From Treponema sp. (GTDB lineage Bacteria > Spirochaetota > Spirochaetia > Treponematales > Breznakiellaceae): a DNA stretch of 10,357 bases. Shown here one piece after another: positions 1 to 7,234 of this stretch. The notes under the pieces are model-generated. The model had not been told where the DNA came from. It did no database searches and worked only from the letters and a program-made list of their open reading frames with translations. A program made the translations under genes and the position numbers. The stretch covers positions 1 to 10,357 of the forward strand of contig JAIRXT010000167.1 in assembly GCA_031268125.1 (NCBI GenBank), in the 5' to 3' direction. Each line of letters begins with the position of its first letter. Within the stretch, counting starts at the first letter, position 1.

Positions 1-25
1 CGCGCCCCAAAAACAAAGAAGCGGC

Positions 26-54
26 TTGACTCATGCCAGATATTGAAGTAATAT
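26..54 (+). promoter_or_regulatory. Sigma-70-type promoter of the SPFH operon
   Basis: A -35 hexamer TTGACT (26-31, five of six matches to consensus) is followed by a 17-base spacer and a -10 hexamer TAATAT (49-54, four of six). Transcription would start near 61-62, leaving a leader of about 30 bases with an AAAGGAG ribosome site at 77-83, seven bases before the ATG at 91. The -10 lies inside the phased repeats at 38-76, so a protein bound there should block RNA polymerase. Seen directly in sequence; activity is inferred. Confidence 0.65.
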
Positions 55-76
55 CTAAGTAATATCAATTTGATAT
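38..76. promoter_or_regulatory. Phased operator-like repeats over the SPFH promoter
   Basis: Four copies of the pentamer ATATC or its complement lie at 39-43, 51-55, 62-66 and 72-76. Their centres are 10-12 bases apart, close to one helical turn. They form a perfect inverted repeat AGATATT-gaagt-AATATCT (38-56), a second ATATCA-att-TGATAT (62-76), and a direct repeat AAGTAATATC at 46-55 and 57-66. The tract is AT-rich within a GC-rich window and covers the -10 and probable start of transcription. Ribbon-helix-helix repressors commonly bind short phased repeats of this kind, and such a protein is encoded by the second gene of the operon. That link is inference. Confidence 0.5.
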
Positions 77-90
77 AAAGGAGCTTCGAT

Positions 91-1098
91 ATGGCAACAC
101 TTGAAGACACAAAGCAGTACGAGGAGATCGTTCCGCGCCACGGATCGGGGATGGCTGCGCTGCTGCTCAACAGCCTGGCAATGCTGGTCTGTACCGCTTT
201 GTTTATCCTGGGGGTCTTTCTTGTGGAAGAGGGGGGTGTTACGGCCGGAGGGACCGTGCTGCTCATCCTTTCGGCGCTTTACCTGTGCGGGCTGGGGCCG
301 CTTCTCTTTATGGGGCTCAAGATCCTCAAGCCCAACGAGGCCCTGGTGTTGACGCTGTTCGGCAGCTACACGGGTACGCTTAAGGGGCCGGGGTTCTTCT
401 TCGTTAACCCTTTTAACCGGGCGGTTAATCCGGGCGCCGTACCCCCGGCAGCGACTACGGAAGTCCCCGGAGAGACGGTGAATCTTGTCCGCATCCACCG
501 CCTCCTGGACAGGAAGATCTCCCTTAAAGCGATGACCCTTAACAACGCCCGGCAGAAGATCAACGATCAGCTTGGCAATCCGATTATCATCGGAATTGTG
601 GTGATCTGGCGGGTGGTCAACACGGCAAAGGCGGTGTTCAACGTGGATAACTACCGGGAATTCCTTTCGATCCAGTGCGATTCCGCCCTTAGGAACATTG
701 TACGGCTGTACCCCTACGACGCGTCGGAGCGGGATGACGAGAAGACTCTGCGCAGCAGCAGCCAGGAGATAGCGGAAAAACTCAAAACGGAGATTCAGGA
801 GAAGGCCGCCCTGGCGGGGCTGGAGATTATCGAGTCCCGCATAACCCACCTGTCCTACGCGCCGGAGATTGCCGCGGCCATGCTCCAGCGCCAGCAGGCC
901 GCCGCTGTTATCGACGCCCGGCAGATGATTGTGGAAGGGGCCGTGGGTATGGTAGAAATGGCCCTGGACAAGCTGCGCAGGAAGGAGATTGTGCATCTGG
1001 ACGAGGAGCGCAAGGCGGCGATGGTGTCCAACCTGCTGGTGGTTCTCTGCGGGAACCGTGATGCCCAGCCCATCGTCAACAGCGGTTCTCTTTATTGA
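91..1098 (+). CDS. SPFH/band 7 domain membrane protein
   Basis: This 335-residue protein has two hydrophobic membrane segments at about 21-45 and 52-76, followed by an SPFH (stomatin/prohibitin/flotillin/HflK) domain from about 80 to 290. Family-like features are the NEALVLTLFG entry strand (82-91), the GPGFFFVNPF turn (99-108), and the helical stretch ending near residue 270 that is rich in Ala, Gln and Glu (ITHLSYAPEIAAAMLQRQQ, 241-259). SPFH proteins oligomerise on membranes as scaffolds around partners such as proteases or in membrane microdomains; the partner here is unknown. The ATG at 91 has a strong ribosome site (AAAGGAG, 77-83) and the gene follows a good promoter. A small ribbon-helix-helix gene begins 23 bases downstream, an association I recall for this SPFH subfamily. 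The family call is firm and the specific role is not known. Confidence 0.9.
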   Translation: MATLEDTKQYEEIVPRHGSGMAALLLNSLAMLVCTALFILGVFLVEEGGVTAGGTVLLILSALYLCGLGPLLFMGLKILKPNEALVLTLFGSYTGTLKGPGFFFVNPFNRAVNPGAVPPAATTEVPGETVNLVRIHRLLDRKISLKAMTLNNARQKINDQLGNPIIIGIVVIWRVVNTAKAVFNVDNYREFLSIQCDSALRNIVRLYPYDASERDDEKTLRSSSQEIAEKLKTEIQEKAALAGLEIIESRITHLSYAPEIAAAMLQRQQAAAVIDARQMIVEGAVGMVEMALDKLRRKEIVHLDEERKAAMVSNLLVVLCGNRDAQPIVNSGSLY

Positions 1099-1121
1099 AA
1101 CCGCTGAAATAGACATCGAAA

Positions 1122-1334
1122 TTGAGGCAGCGCCCTTTGGAAGACCGGGAAATCCCCAAAAAACAGATACCCCTCCGCCTTAACCTGCGCCTGTGGGAAG
1201 ATCTTAACGCGTGGGCGGCGGATGAATTCCGCTCCCTCAACGGCCAGATAGAGTACCTGCTGACGGAATGTGTAAAAAAGCGCGGGCGGGGCGGCGGCGA
1301 TCCGGCCCCGCCGGACGGTCCCGGCGAAGCATAA
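1122..1334 (+). CDS. Small ribbon-helix-helix (Arc-like) DNA-binding protein
   Basis: This 70-residue protein fits the ribbon-helix-helix fold. A short polar beta strand (KKQIPLRLN, about 13-21) is followed by helix A (RLWEDLNAWAADEFRS, about 23-38) and helix B (LNGQIEYLLTECVKKR, about 39-54). A Gly/Pro-rich tail follows that is probably disordered. Such proteins dimerise and insert the paired strands into the major groove, often repressing their own operons. The longest frame opens with TTG at 1122; a TTG at 1137 has a better ribosome site (GAGG, 1124-1127) and would remove five residues, so it may be the true start. The gene sits 23 bases after the SPFH stop and is presumably co-transcribed. 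No toxin-like partner is visible, so an antitoxin role is not supported. Its target may be the phased repeats at 38-76, which is inference. Confidence 0.75.
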   Translation: MRQRPLEDREIPKKQIPLRLNLRLWEDLNAWAADEFRSLNGQIEYLLTECVKKRGRGGGDPAPPDGPGEA

Positions 1335-1371
1335 TCGCCGGGATTTCGCCGGTATCGGCGGTGGAGGGGCT

Positions 1372-2574
1372 ATGGATCTTCGTTCACGTTTGTCCCGCAT
1401 CAGGGAACTTAATTCCGGCAAAAAGGATGCCGCCGGACGGAACGCCGGAAAACAGGGGGCCCAGCCGGAAGCCGGATCATCGCCGCAGAGCGGGCTGTTT
1501 GAAAAACAGGGCTGGAATTCTCTAGGCCCCTATGTCCTTAAACGTGAATGGTGTGCCGATCTTCCCCTTTCTGTGCCCTGTTCCTTGCCGCCGGCCCTGG
1601 ACATTCTGGTTCCCGGAATCGGGGGGACGGCCCCGGCATCCCTTAGGTTTTTCGATCTGGAAACCACCGGCCTGTCCAGGGGGGCGGGTACCGTCGCATT
1701 CCTGGCCGCCTTCGGCGCGTTGGAAGATCCCCCTGCTTCCGGCAGGCAGGGATCCGGGGCGGATTACGGGAAAATACGGATTGCCCAGTATCTTTTGCTG
1801 GATTATCCCGGAGAGGCCGGTTTTTTGGAGGCCCTGTGCGGGGAATTCGATGTCCGCCCCACCATCGTAAGCTACAACGGCAAGACCTTTGACGCCCCGA
1901 TTCTGCAAAGCCGCTGTCTGATGAACGGTATGGCCCAGCCCCTTTTTGGGCACCTGGACCTTCTTTACAGCGCCAGGCGTCTGTGGAAGCGTTTTCTTCC
2001 CGGCTGTTCCCAGGGAACCGTGGAGACCGGGGTGTTGGGCCTGAGCAGGGAGGGGGATATTTCCGGCGCCCTGGCCCCGGACGCCTGGTTCGGCTTTCTG
2101 AAAGACGGAGATGCCGCCGCCCTGCTCCAGGTTTGTGATCATAACGGCCGGGACATTCTGGGGCTGGCCTCTATCCTGGGCGCCCTGTGCCGGGTTGCCG
2201 GGGACCCGCTGGGGGACCGGTTCCACCCGGACCCGGAACAGTTGTGGCTCTGCTGGCAGGGCGCCTTACGCCGGGGTTCCTGTGCCGAAGGGGATATGGC
2301 CAGGGCCCTGCTTGAGCGGGGAGCGGAGCTGGGTTATCCCCGGTGCTGCAGGAAACTGGCGGTAGAAGCCGAATGGCGGCGGAACGACATACGCCGGGCG
2401 CTGGATCTGGTGGAAAGGGCCCTCGCTTTTCAAGCGGCCTTTCAGCCGGCTTTTCAAGCGGCTTTTAGGCCGGAGGGCAGCGGCGAAGCCCGCCCCGGCA
2501 TTTTCCCCGGAAGGCTGCGGGAGGACCTGGAAAAACGAAAGGAACGGCTCCTGTCCAAGGCCGGCCGGACTTGA
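1372..2574 (+). CDS. YprB-type ribonuclease H-like exonuclease domain protein
   Basis: This 400-residue protein carries a DEDD-type 3'-5' exonuclease fold like Bacillus YprB (RNase_H_2 family) at about residues 90-275. Exo I is FFDLETTG with D95 and E97. Exo II is IVSYNGKTFDAPIL with D174. HLDLL (D196) follows, and exo III is DHNGRDILGL with D261. The exo III spacing is H-x3-D, where DEDDy enzymes have Y-x3-D, so H257 sits where Tyr is usual. The carboxylates are all present and activity is likely; the substrate (DNA or RNA) is unknown. Residues 1-50 are polar and low in complexity. Residues 285-350 look like TPR/Sel1-type helical repeats, and the tail contains a duplicated FQAAF unit. The ATG at 1372 has a GGAGG ribosome site at 1363-1367. 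It begins 37 bases after the ribbon-helix-helix gene and is probably in the same transcript. It ends facing the acyltransferase gene, with 26 bases between and no obvious terminator. Confidence 0.85.
   Translation: MDLRSRLSRIRELNSGKKDAAGRNAGKQGAQPEAGSSPQSGLFEKQGWNSLGPYVLKREWCADLPLSVPCSLPPALDILVPGIGGTAPASLRFFDLETTGLSRGAGTVAFLAAFGALEDPPASGRQGSGADYGKIRIAQYLLLDYPGEAGFLEALCGEFDVRPTIVSYNGKTFDAPILQSRCLMNGMAQPLFGHLDLLYSARRLWKRFLPGCSQGTVETGVLGLSREGDISGALAPDAWFGFLKDGDAAALLQVCDHNGRDILGLASILGALCRVAGDPLGDRFHPDPEQLWLCWQGALRRGSCAEGDMARALLERGAELGYPRCCRKLAVEAEWRRNDIRRALDLVERALAFQAAFQPAFQAAFRPEGSGEARPGIFPGRLREDLEKRKERLLSKAGRT
2425..2472 (+). repeat. In-frame 24-bp tandem duplication in the YprB-like gene
   Basis: Two adjacent 24-base units (2425-2448 and 2449-2472) match at 21 of 24 positions and encode AFQAAFQP followed by AFQAAFRP. 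The repeat is in frame and lies in the C-terminal tail, outside the nuclease domain, so it probably arose by replication slippage and lengthens a linker or helix. Confidence 0.8.
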
Positions 2575-2600
2575 GCTTTGCGGGCGGGTTTGAGGCTGGT

Positions 2601-3359
2601 TTACTTGTCGTTCAGCCCCTGGATACGATTCATCCGTCCCTTGTAAAAAGCGGAGCAGCCGCCGCGCTTGTCGATCTCCGCCTGCATAAGGGTGTGGACT
2701 GCCTTGGCGTAGCTGCGTATCGAATCCATCGAAATTTCACCGTTTTTTTCCCGCCTGATATAATGGGAAGGGTAAACCGGATTTAGAATGACGAGTTTTT
2801 CCCGGGGGAAGGCCCGGCCGAAAAAACCATAGGGCTTGTATTTCCCGCCGGAAAACACCGTTACCATAGGGATTACGGGGATGTCCAGGTGGGCGGAAAG
2901 GTAAAACGCGCCGGGCCGGAATTCTTGAATCTTCTGGTTGTAGAGGTAGCACTCCCCCTCCGGGTAAAAGAGCAGGTAGCGCCAAAACCGGAAGGCCGCG
3001 GATGCCGCGTCAAGGAGCGCGGCAAGACTGTTTTTACCGCGGGGAATCGGGACTCCCCCCAGAAGCCGGGTAAAGGTCCCCAGAACGGGAAATTCCACGG
3101 TGGCTTCCAGCATGGTTTGATGAACCCGCCGGGGCCAAACCGCCCCGGCCATTTTTACGGGATCAAGAAAGGTAGTATGGTTACAGACCAGAATAGCTTT
3201 CCTGTGCCGCCGCAGCCTGGCACGGTTTTCGTAGGAAGTAGAGTACTGGACAATGTTAATAATATTCGCAATGGGGAAAACAGGGTAAAACGTCAGGGCG
3301 CCGGCAAGCCGGAAGGGCAGTGAAGTATCAATGAGCGGCCGTCCGTGCTTGTAGGGCAT
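2601..3359 (-). CDS. PlsC-like 1-acylglycerol-phosphate-type acyltransferase
   Basis: This 252-residue protein belongs to the PlsC/LPLAT acyltransferase family. Block I is NHTTFLD with the catalytic H61-x4-D66 pair. Block II is GGVPIPRG (101-108), with the Arg that usually contacts the acceptor phosphate. Block III is FYPEGE (131-136), a variant of the common FPEGTR/S, and block IV is about IPVIPMV (160-166). An N-terminal hydrophobic segment at about 17-37 may anchor it at the inner face of the membrane. These enzymes move an acyl chain from acyl-CoA or acyl-ACP to a hydroxyl, usually of lysophosphatidate. Its start lies 2 bases after the stop of the family 2 glycosyltransferase, with no good ribosome site, so translation is probably coupled. 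The pairing suggests it acylates a glycosylated lipid rather than serving as the housekeeping PlsC; this is inference. It is the last gene of the minus-strand operon. Confidence 0.85.
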   Translation of the reverse strand: MPYKHGRPLIDTSLPFRLAGALTFYPVFPIANIINIVQYSTSYENRARLRRHRKAILVCNHTTFLDPVKMAGAVWPRRVHQTMLEATVEFPVLGTFTRLLGGVPIPRGKNSLAALLDAASAAFRFWRYLLFYPEGECYLYNQKIQEFRPGAFYLSAHLDIPVIPMVTVFSGGKYKPYGFFGRAFPREKLVILNPVYPSHYIRREKNGEISMDSIRSYAKAVHTLMQAEIDKRGGCSAFYKGRMNRIQGLNDK

Positions 3360-3361
3360 GG

Positions 3362-4510
3362 TTAAGATACCACCCGGTCTTTCCAGAGAAAACCTTTACC
3401 GGAGACGGTTCGAAACCAGGAATACGAGGCAACCCGCAGGAAGTTGAGCCATAAAAGGGGCCAGAGGAGCCCGTAGTACCATTCCAGGCGGTGGCCCAGA
3501 AACATGAAGATCCAGGTGAGCGTATACAGGATATTTACCAGAATTACGATTCCCAAATGCGGGCTTTTGGTGATAATGCTGATAAAAAGCAGGGGGAAGG
3601 GGAAAAAGAAAAAGAAAGACGCCACCAACGCCACGAAAAAAAGAAGCAGGGAATTCTTCGCGAAAAAATCAAAGATGTTTTTCCCTATCCCCTGCAGGGC
3701 TTCGTTATAACCGTTGTACATCCTGCACCACGCGTGGGCGGTAATATCAAGGAACCGGGTTTGGTAGCCCATCCGCTTTACATGCCGGGACATGTAGATG
3801 TCTTCGCTGGTTTTTTTCTTAAAACTTTCGCAGCCCCCTATGGCATTGAGTACTTCACGCCGGATGGCAATATATTGTCCGATAGCGGAAGAAAAAAAGT
3901 GGAGTTTGGTAAAACGGTTGAGGAACAGGGGGATAACAAAGCCGGTCAGGAGGAACATCAGGGGCACGGTAACGATTTCCCCCAGGGTGTTCATCTTCTG
4001 CCCGATGTATCCGGAGATCATGTCCGCTTTAAGGCCGGTGATGTTGGTAACTGCCCAGGAAATACTGGTGGGGCTGTGAATGGTATCGGCATCGGTAAAC
4101 AGCAGAATTTCCCCCTTCGCCTCTTTGGCAAGCTGGTGCAGGGCAAAGGGCTTGCCGTACCAGCCGCCGGGCAGGGGAGCGCCGTTGATGACCTTGAGGC
4201 GGCGGTTTTCCGCCGCCAGTTGCTCCAGGATGGGAAGCGTGCTGTCGGTAGAATTATCGTTGAGGACCAGAATCTCATAGTTTTGGTAATACTGGTTGCA
4301 GAGAGACAGGATACAGCGGGCAATGCAGGATTCTTCGTTCCGGGCCGGGACAAGCACTGAAACCAGGGGGCCGTCGGCCATTTCCGCATCCAGCGTAAAG
4401 CGCCACATCTCATAATGATTGGCCAGGGAGATGATAAAAAAATAAATTCCTACGACAAAGAGGATAGGGTAGTAAACCTGTATCACGACCGAGAGTATTT
4501 CTTTTGCCAT
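3362..4510 (-). CDS. Membrane family 2 glycosyltransferase
   Basis: This 382-residue protein has one N-terminal membrane segment (about 8-30), a cytoplasmic GT-A domain of the GT2 family (about 48-265), and three C-terminal membrane segments (about 288-312, 318-340, 346-365). Motifs are VPARNEE (54-60), NDNSTDS (84-90), the metal-binding TDADT (139-143, D140 and D142), the SED motif with probable catalytic base at S235-E236-D237, and CRMY (262-265) near the position of the acceptor-site QxxRW motif in processive relatives. The topology resembles CrtQ/CruC-type enzymes that glycosylate carotenoids or other lipids at the membrane, rather than cellulose synthases. It lies 4 bases after the upstream TPR gene and 2 bases before a PlsC-like acyltransferase, which suggests sequential sugar addition and acylation of a lipid. 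The acceptor and sugar cannot be read from sequence. The family call is firm. Confidence 0.87.
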   Translation of the reverse strand: MAKEILSVVIQVYYPILFVVGIYFFIISLANHYEMWRFTLDAEMADGPLVSVLVPARNEESCIARCILSLCNQYYQNYEILVLNDNSTDSTLPILEQLAAENRRLKVINGAPLPGGWYGKPFALHQLAKEAKGEILLFTDADTIHSPTSISWAVTNITGLKADMISGYIGQKMNTLGEIVTVPLMFLLTGFVIPLFLNRFTKLHFFSSAIGQYIAIRREVLNAIGGCESFKKKTSEDIYMSRHVKRMGYQTRFLDITAHAWCRMYNGYNEALQGIGKNIFDFFAKNSLLLFFVALVASFFFFFPFPLLFISIITKSPHLGIVILVNILYTLTWIFMFLGHRLEWYYGLLWPLLWLNFLRVASYSWFRTVSGKGFLWKDRVVS

Positions 4511-4514
4511 GTCT

Positions 4515-5231
4515 TTAACCGTTCAGGAGGCTCTGCACGTATTTATTGGTAGGGTAAATTTCCAGGGCTTTAAGAAGCCAGGGACGGGCATCGGTTGGTT
4601 TTTTTTGCTGCACGTAGGCATAGCCGATGGCTGAATAGATGTTAAAGAGATCGTCCTTATCAGGATTACTGGCGGAAGGAATTTCCTCCATCATTTTGAT
4701 GCCTTTTTTGTAGTCATGGAAAGGGGAAGGCGCGTAGATCCAGCGGGAGGCAATCATGATCTGGGCTGCGGCGTTCCGCGGGTTTTTTGCCAGGGCTTTT
4801 TTTGAGTAGCTTTCAACCTTAAGCCCGTTTGCCAGGGCATAGGAAACTGATCGTACCGCGCAGGACTGGGAGATGTTTTCCGCCAGCATCTGCCAGCCTT
4901 CGTCTTCCTCCCCCTCTTCCTGTGCCTTTTCTGCCCAGAGAATGCCCTGCTCATACTGGGCTGCGGCTTCGGTTTTTTTGTTCTCGTATTGATAGGCCCT
5001 GCCCATCATGTACTCGCAGCGGGACAGCATGACGTAGAGTTCCCGGCCCGTGAGGGTTTCCCGGGCCTTGGTTGCGGCATCCTGGTACAGAGGGACGATT
5101 TCACCGGCGTTTAATTCCTGGGCGTAAATGGCATCCCGAAGCTGCAGGTAATAGTCCGGATAAGAAAAAAGCCCCGTAACGGGCAGGACGATTAATGCAG
5201 ATAAAATTAAAAAATGCTTCATGTATTGCAT
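4515..5231 (-). CDS. Exported TPR-repeat protein, function unknown
   Basis: This 238-residue protein starts with a hydrophobic signal-peptide-like segment (MKHFLILSALIVLPVTGLFS from residue 4). It is likely cleaved near residue 23, with no lipobox cysteine, so the product should be periplasmic. The rest is helical with TPR-like units at about 63-105, 123-152 and 186-232, the last being clearest (IGYAYVQQKKPTDARPWLLK). TPR proteins serve as binding scaffolds; the partner is unknown. I chose the ATG at 5231, two bases after the priA stop; an ATG at 5222 would give a more compact signal peptide. Neither has a clear ribosome site, which fits coupling to priA. The frame stays open further upstream to 5402, but that extension lies wholly within priA and has Pro/Arg-rich shadow-like sequence, so I reject it. 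The position before the glycosyltransferase suggests an envelope role. Confidence 0.78.
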   Translation of the reverse strand: MQYMKHFLILSALIVLPVTGLFSYPDYYLQLRDAIYAQELNAGEIVPLYQDAATKARETLTGRELYVMLSRCEYMMGRAYQYENKKTEAAAQYEQGILWAEKAQEEGEEDEGWQMLAENISQSCAVRSVSYALANGLKVESYSKKALAKNPRNAAAQIMIASRWIYAPSPFHDYKKGIKMMEEIPSASNPDKDDLFNIYSAIGYAYVQQKKPTDARPWLLKALEIYPTNKYVQSLLNG

Positions 5232-5233
5232 AA

Positions 5234-7234
5234 CTATAAAAGACTTACCGGGTCTATGTCTACTTCCAGGTAAACCCGGCTGTCTTTGCCCTTGTTGTAG
5301 CGGAGCAGGGCCGTTTGCGCCGCTCCGTGGAGGGGGCCCATGCCGGGACCCCGGAGGATCAGGTGGCGGCGGTGGTTCCCGGCGATGATCCCGATGGGGC
5401 ATTCGGCGGGACCCAGAATATCGGCGCCGGGGGGGAGCAGGGGGCGGGCCAGGTCCGCAAGTCTGCCGGCCGCCTTGTCCGCCCGGACCGGGTCCCGGGA
5501 CCGCAGGTTAAAACGGATAAGCCGGGAGTAGGGGGGAAAATTCAGGGCCTTGCGCTGGGCAATCTCCGCACGGAAGAAACCTTCCACATCCAGGGCCGTT
5601 GATTTTTCAATTACCGGGTCCCCCATCCTGAAGGTCTGGATGATCACTTTGCCGTCGGGAAAGTAGCGCCCCGCCCGGCCCGCCACCTGGACCAGCAGGG
5701 AAAAGGTCCGCTCCGCGGCGCGAAAATCCGGCAGGTGGAGCCCCGTATCCGCCAAAACAACCCCCACCAGGCGTACCCTGGGGAAATTCAGGCCCTTGGC
5801 CACCATCTGGGTACCCAGGAGTATATCTATCATACCGGCGCGGAACATCCCCAGGGTTTCCTCAAGGCCGCCCCCGGCCGTCGAATCGGCGTCCACCCGG
5901 CGGACTCTCAGCTTCGGGAAGGTCCGGCCCAGTTCCTCCTCGATCATTTCGGTGCCGAACCCCCTGAAACCGGCTTCAAGGGAGCCGCAGCGGGGGCAGA
6001 CCCCCGGAGGGGCTTCGGAGTAACCGCAGTAATGGCAGATCGCCCTGCCCCGGTCTTTGTGCCAGGTAAGCGACACGGAGCAGTGCTTACAGGTCAGTTC
6101 GAAGCCGCAGGAAGGGCAGTGGTAAAAGTAGGCAAAGCCCCGGCGGTTGAGAAACAGGATGGTCTGGCGGCCCATGCGGGCGGTTTTGAGGATCTCCTCC
6201 TTGAGCTGCGGGGTAAGGCAGCCTGCCGTACCCTCAAGGCTTACCGCGGAGATCTCCGGCGGCTTCCCCCCCGCCAGGCGGCGGGAAAGGTTGAGCCGCC
6301 GTATCTGCCCTTCCCCCATGAGCTTCCATGCCTCCACCGAGGGGGTGGCGGACCCCATAAGGAGCAGGGCCCCGGAGATCGCCCGGCGGTGCATGGCCGC
6401 CTGCCGGGCGTGGTACCGGGGGGTGCTGCCCGATTTATAGGAACCGTCGTGTTCTTCATCGATGATGATGAGTCCCAAATCCTTAAAGGGTGCAAAAACG
6501 GCGCTCCGGGGGCCCGCGACGATACGGACTTCCCCCCTGCGGGCCCGCATCCACTCGGAAAGCCGGGCGCTGGGGCTCATGCCGGAATGGAGAGTCGCCG
6601 CCAGCGGGCCGAAACGGGCCTTGATAGCCTCCGCCGTCTGGTGGGTTAGGGCGATCTCCGGCACCAGGTAAATCACCGATTTCCCCCGGTTCAGGGTTTC
6701 CTCTGCGGCCCGGAGGAATACCTCCGTCTTGCCGGAACCGGTGATGCCGTACAGGTAGAACATCGGGGTCCCGGCGCCGGGGGGGGCGGTAACGGCTTCC
6801 AGGGCTTCCCGCTGCTCGGCGGAAAGTTCCAGCGGCGCGGGGGCAATTTCTTCCCCCCCGTACAGGGCGGAGTAGGCCCCCGGCCTCCTTCCCGAGGGGA
6901 TCATCGCCGCCAGGGCTTCCCCCAGGCTGCAGAGGTAATAGGCGGCGATCCACTCCGCCAGGGCAATGTCCTCTGCTCCGAAGGTACATTCGCTGTCCAC
7001 CACCCGGCGGATTTCCCGGATGTTTCCGGGTTCGATGTTCGCCGGGGCTTCCTCCCGCTCGGCAACGATATAGCCCAGAATATCCCGCTTGCCGAAGGGC
7101 GCCATGACCCGCTTGCCGGATACCGCTTCGCTGGGGGGCTTGGCGCCTTTACGGGGCGGGGCGGGTTCCCGGTTCCGGTAGGTAAAGCGCTGATTTGCGG
7201 GGATATCGAAAACCAGTTCCAGGTAGGGGGCCAT
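5234..7234 (-). CDS. priA: Primosomal protein N', replication restart helicase PriA
   Basis: PriA is the 3'-5' superfamily 2 DNA helicase that recognises stalled forks and reloads the replicative helicase. The 666-residue product has an N-terminal DNA-binding domain (about 1-110), Walker A GITGSGKT (163-170), and the DEEH box (259-262). Motif III GSATPS (294-299), motif V GTQMVAKG (464-471) and motif VI QVAGRAGR (516-523) are also present. The zinc-binding insertion has all eight cysteines in four pairs (373/376, 382/385, 400/403, 413/416). The C-terminal domain ends with the typical VYLEVDIDPVSLL. It is somewhat shorter than the E. coli protein (about 730 residues), mainly in the N-terminal part. 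I start at the ATG at 7234, which overlaps the glycosylase stop as TGATG; an adjacent TTG at 7237 would add one residue. Coupling to the uracil-DNA glycosylase joins two DNA-maintenance genes. Confidence 0.97.
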   Translation of the reverse strand: MAPYLELVFDIPANQRFTYRNREPAPPRKGAKPPSEAVSGKRVMAPFGKRDILGYIVAEREEAPANIEPGNIREIRRVVDSECTFGAEDIALAEWIAAYYLCSLGEALAAMIPSGRRPGAYSALYGGEEIAPAPLELSAEQREALEAVTAPPGAGTPMFYLYGITGSGKTEVFLRAAEETLNRGKSVIYLVPEIALTHQTAEAIKARFGPLAATLHSGMSPSARLSEWMRARRGEVRIVAGPRSAVFAPFKDLGLIIIDEEHDGSYKSGSTPRYHARQAAMHRRAISGALLLMGSATPSVEAWKLMGEGQIRRLNLSRRLAGGKPPEISAVSLEGTAGCLTPQLKEEILKTARMGRQTILFLNRRGFAYFYHCPSCGFELTCKHCSVSLTWHKDRGRAICHYCGYSEAPPGVCPRCGSLEAGFRGFGTEMIEEELGRTFPKLRVRRVDADSTAGGGLEETLGMFRAGMIDILLGTQMVAKGLNFPRVRLVGVVLADTGLHLPDFRAAERTFSLLVQVAGRAGRYFPDGKVIIQTFRMGDPVIEKSTALDVEGFFRAEIAQRKALNFPPYSRLIRFNLRSRDPVRADKAAGRLADLARPLLPPGADILGPAECPIGIIAGNHRRHLILRGPGMGPLHGAAQTALLRYNKGKDSRVYLEVDIDPVSLL

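Noticed and set aside
55..1116. Minus-strand open frame of 353 codons opposite the SPFH gene
   Set aside because: It lacks any recognisable motif, is rich in His, Arg and Gln, and mirrors the SPFH gene almost end to end.
1122..1334. Toxin-antitoxin module at the ribbon-helix-helix gene
   Set aside because: The fold fits an antitoxin, but neither neighbour (SPFH protein, YprB-like nuclease) resembles a known toxin partner.
1347..1360. Small hairpin CGCCG-gtat-CGGCG just before the ribosome site of the YprB-like gene
   Set aside because: A five-base-pair GC stem is expected by chance in this composition, and nothing else suggests a switch.
2575..2600. Bidirectional terminator between the convergent genes
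   Set aside because: The 26-base gap has no inverted repeat with a T-run on either strand; termination must occur elsewhere or be Rho-dependent.
3600..3625. A-rich run in the glycosyltransferase gene as a frameshift site
   Set aside because: The A tracts are interrupted by G and simply encode consecutive Phe residues of a membrane segment on the minus strand; no slippery heptamer in frame stands out.
5232..5402. N-terminal extension of the exported TPR protein into priA
   Set aside because: It overlaps the conserved PriA C-terminus, its composition is shadow-like, and it would bury the signal peptide inside the protein.
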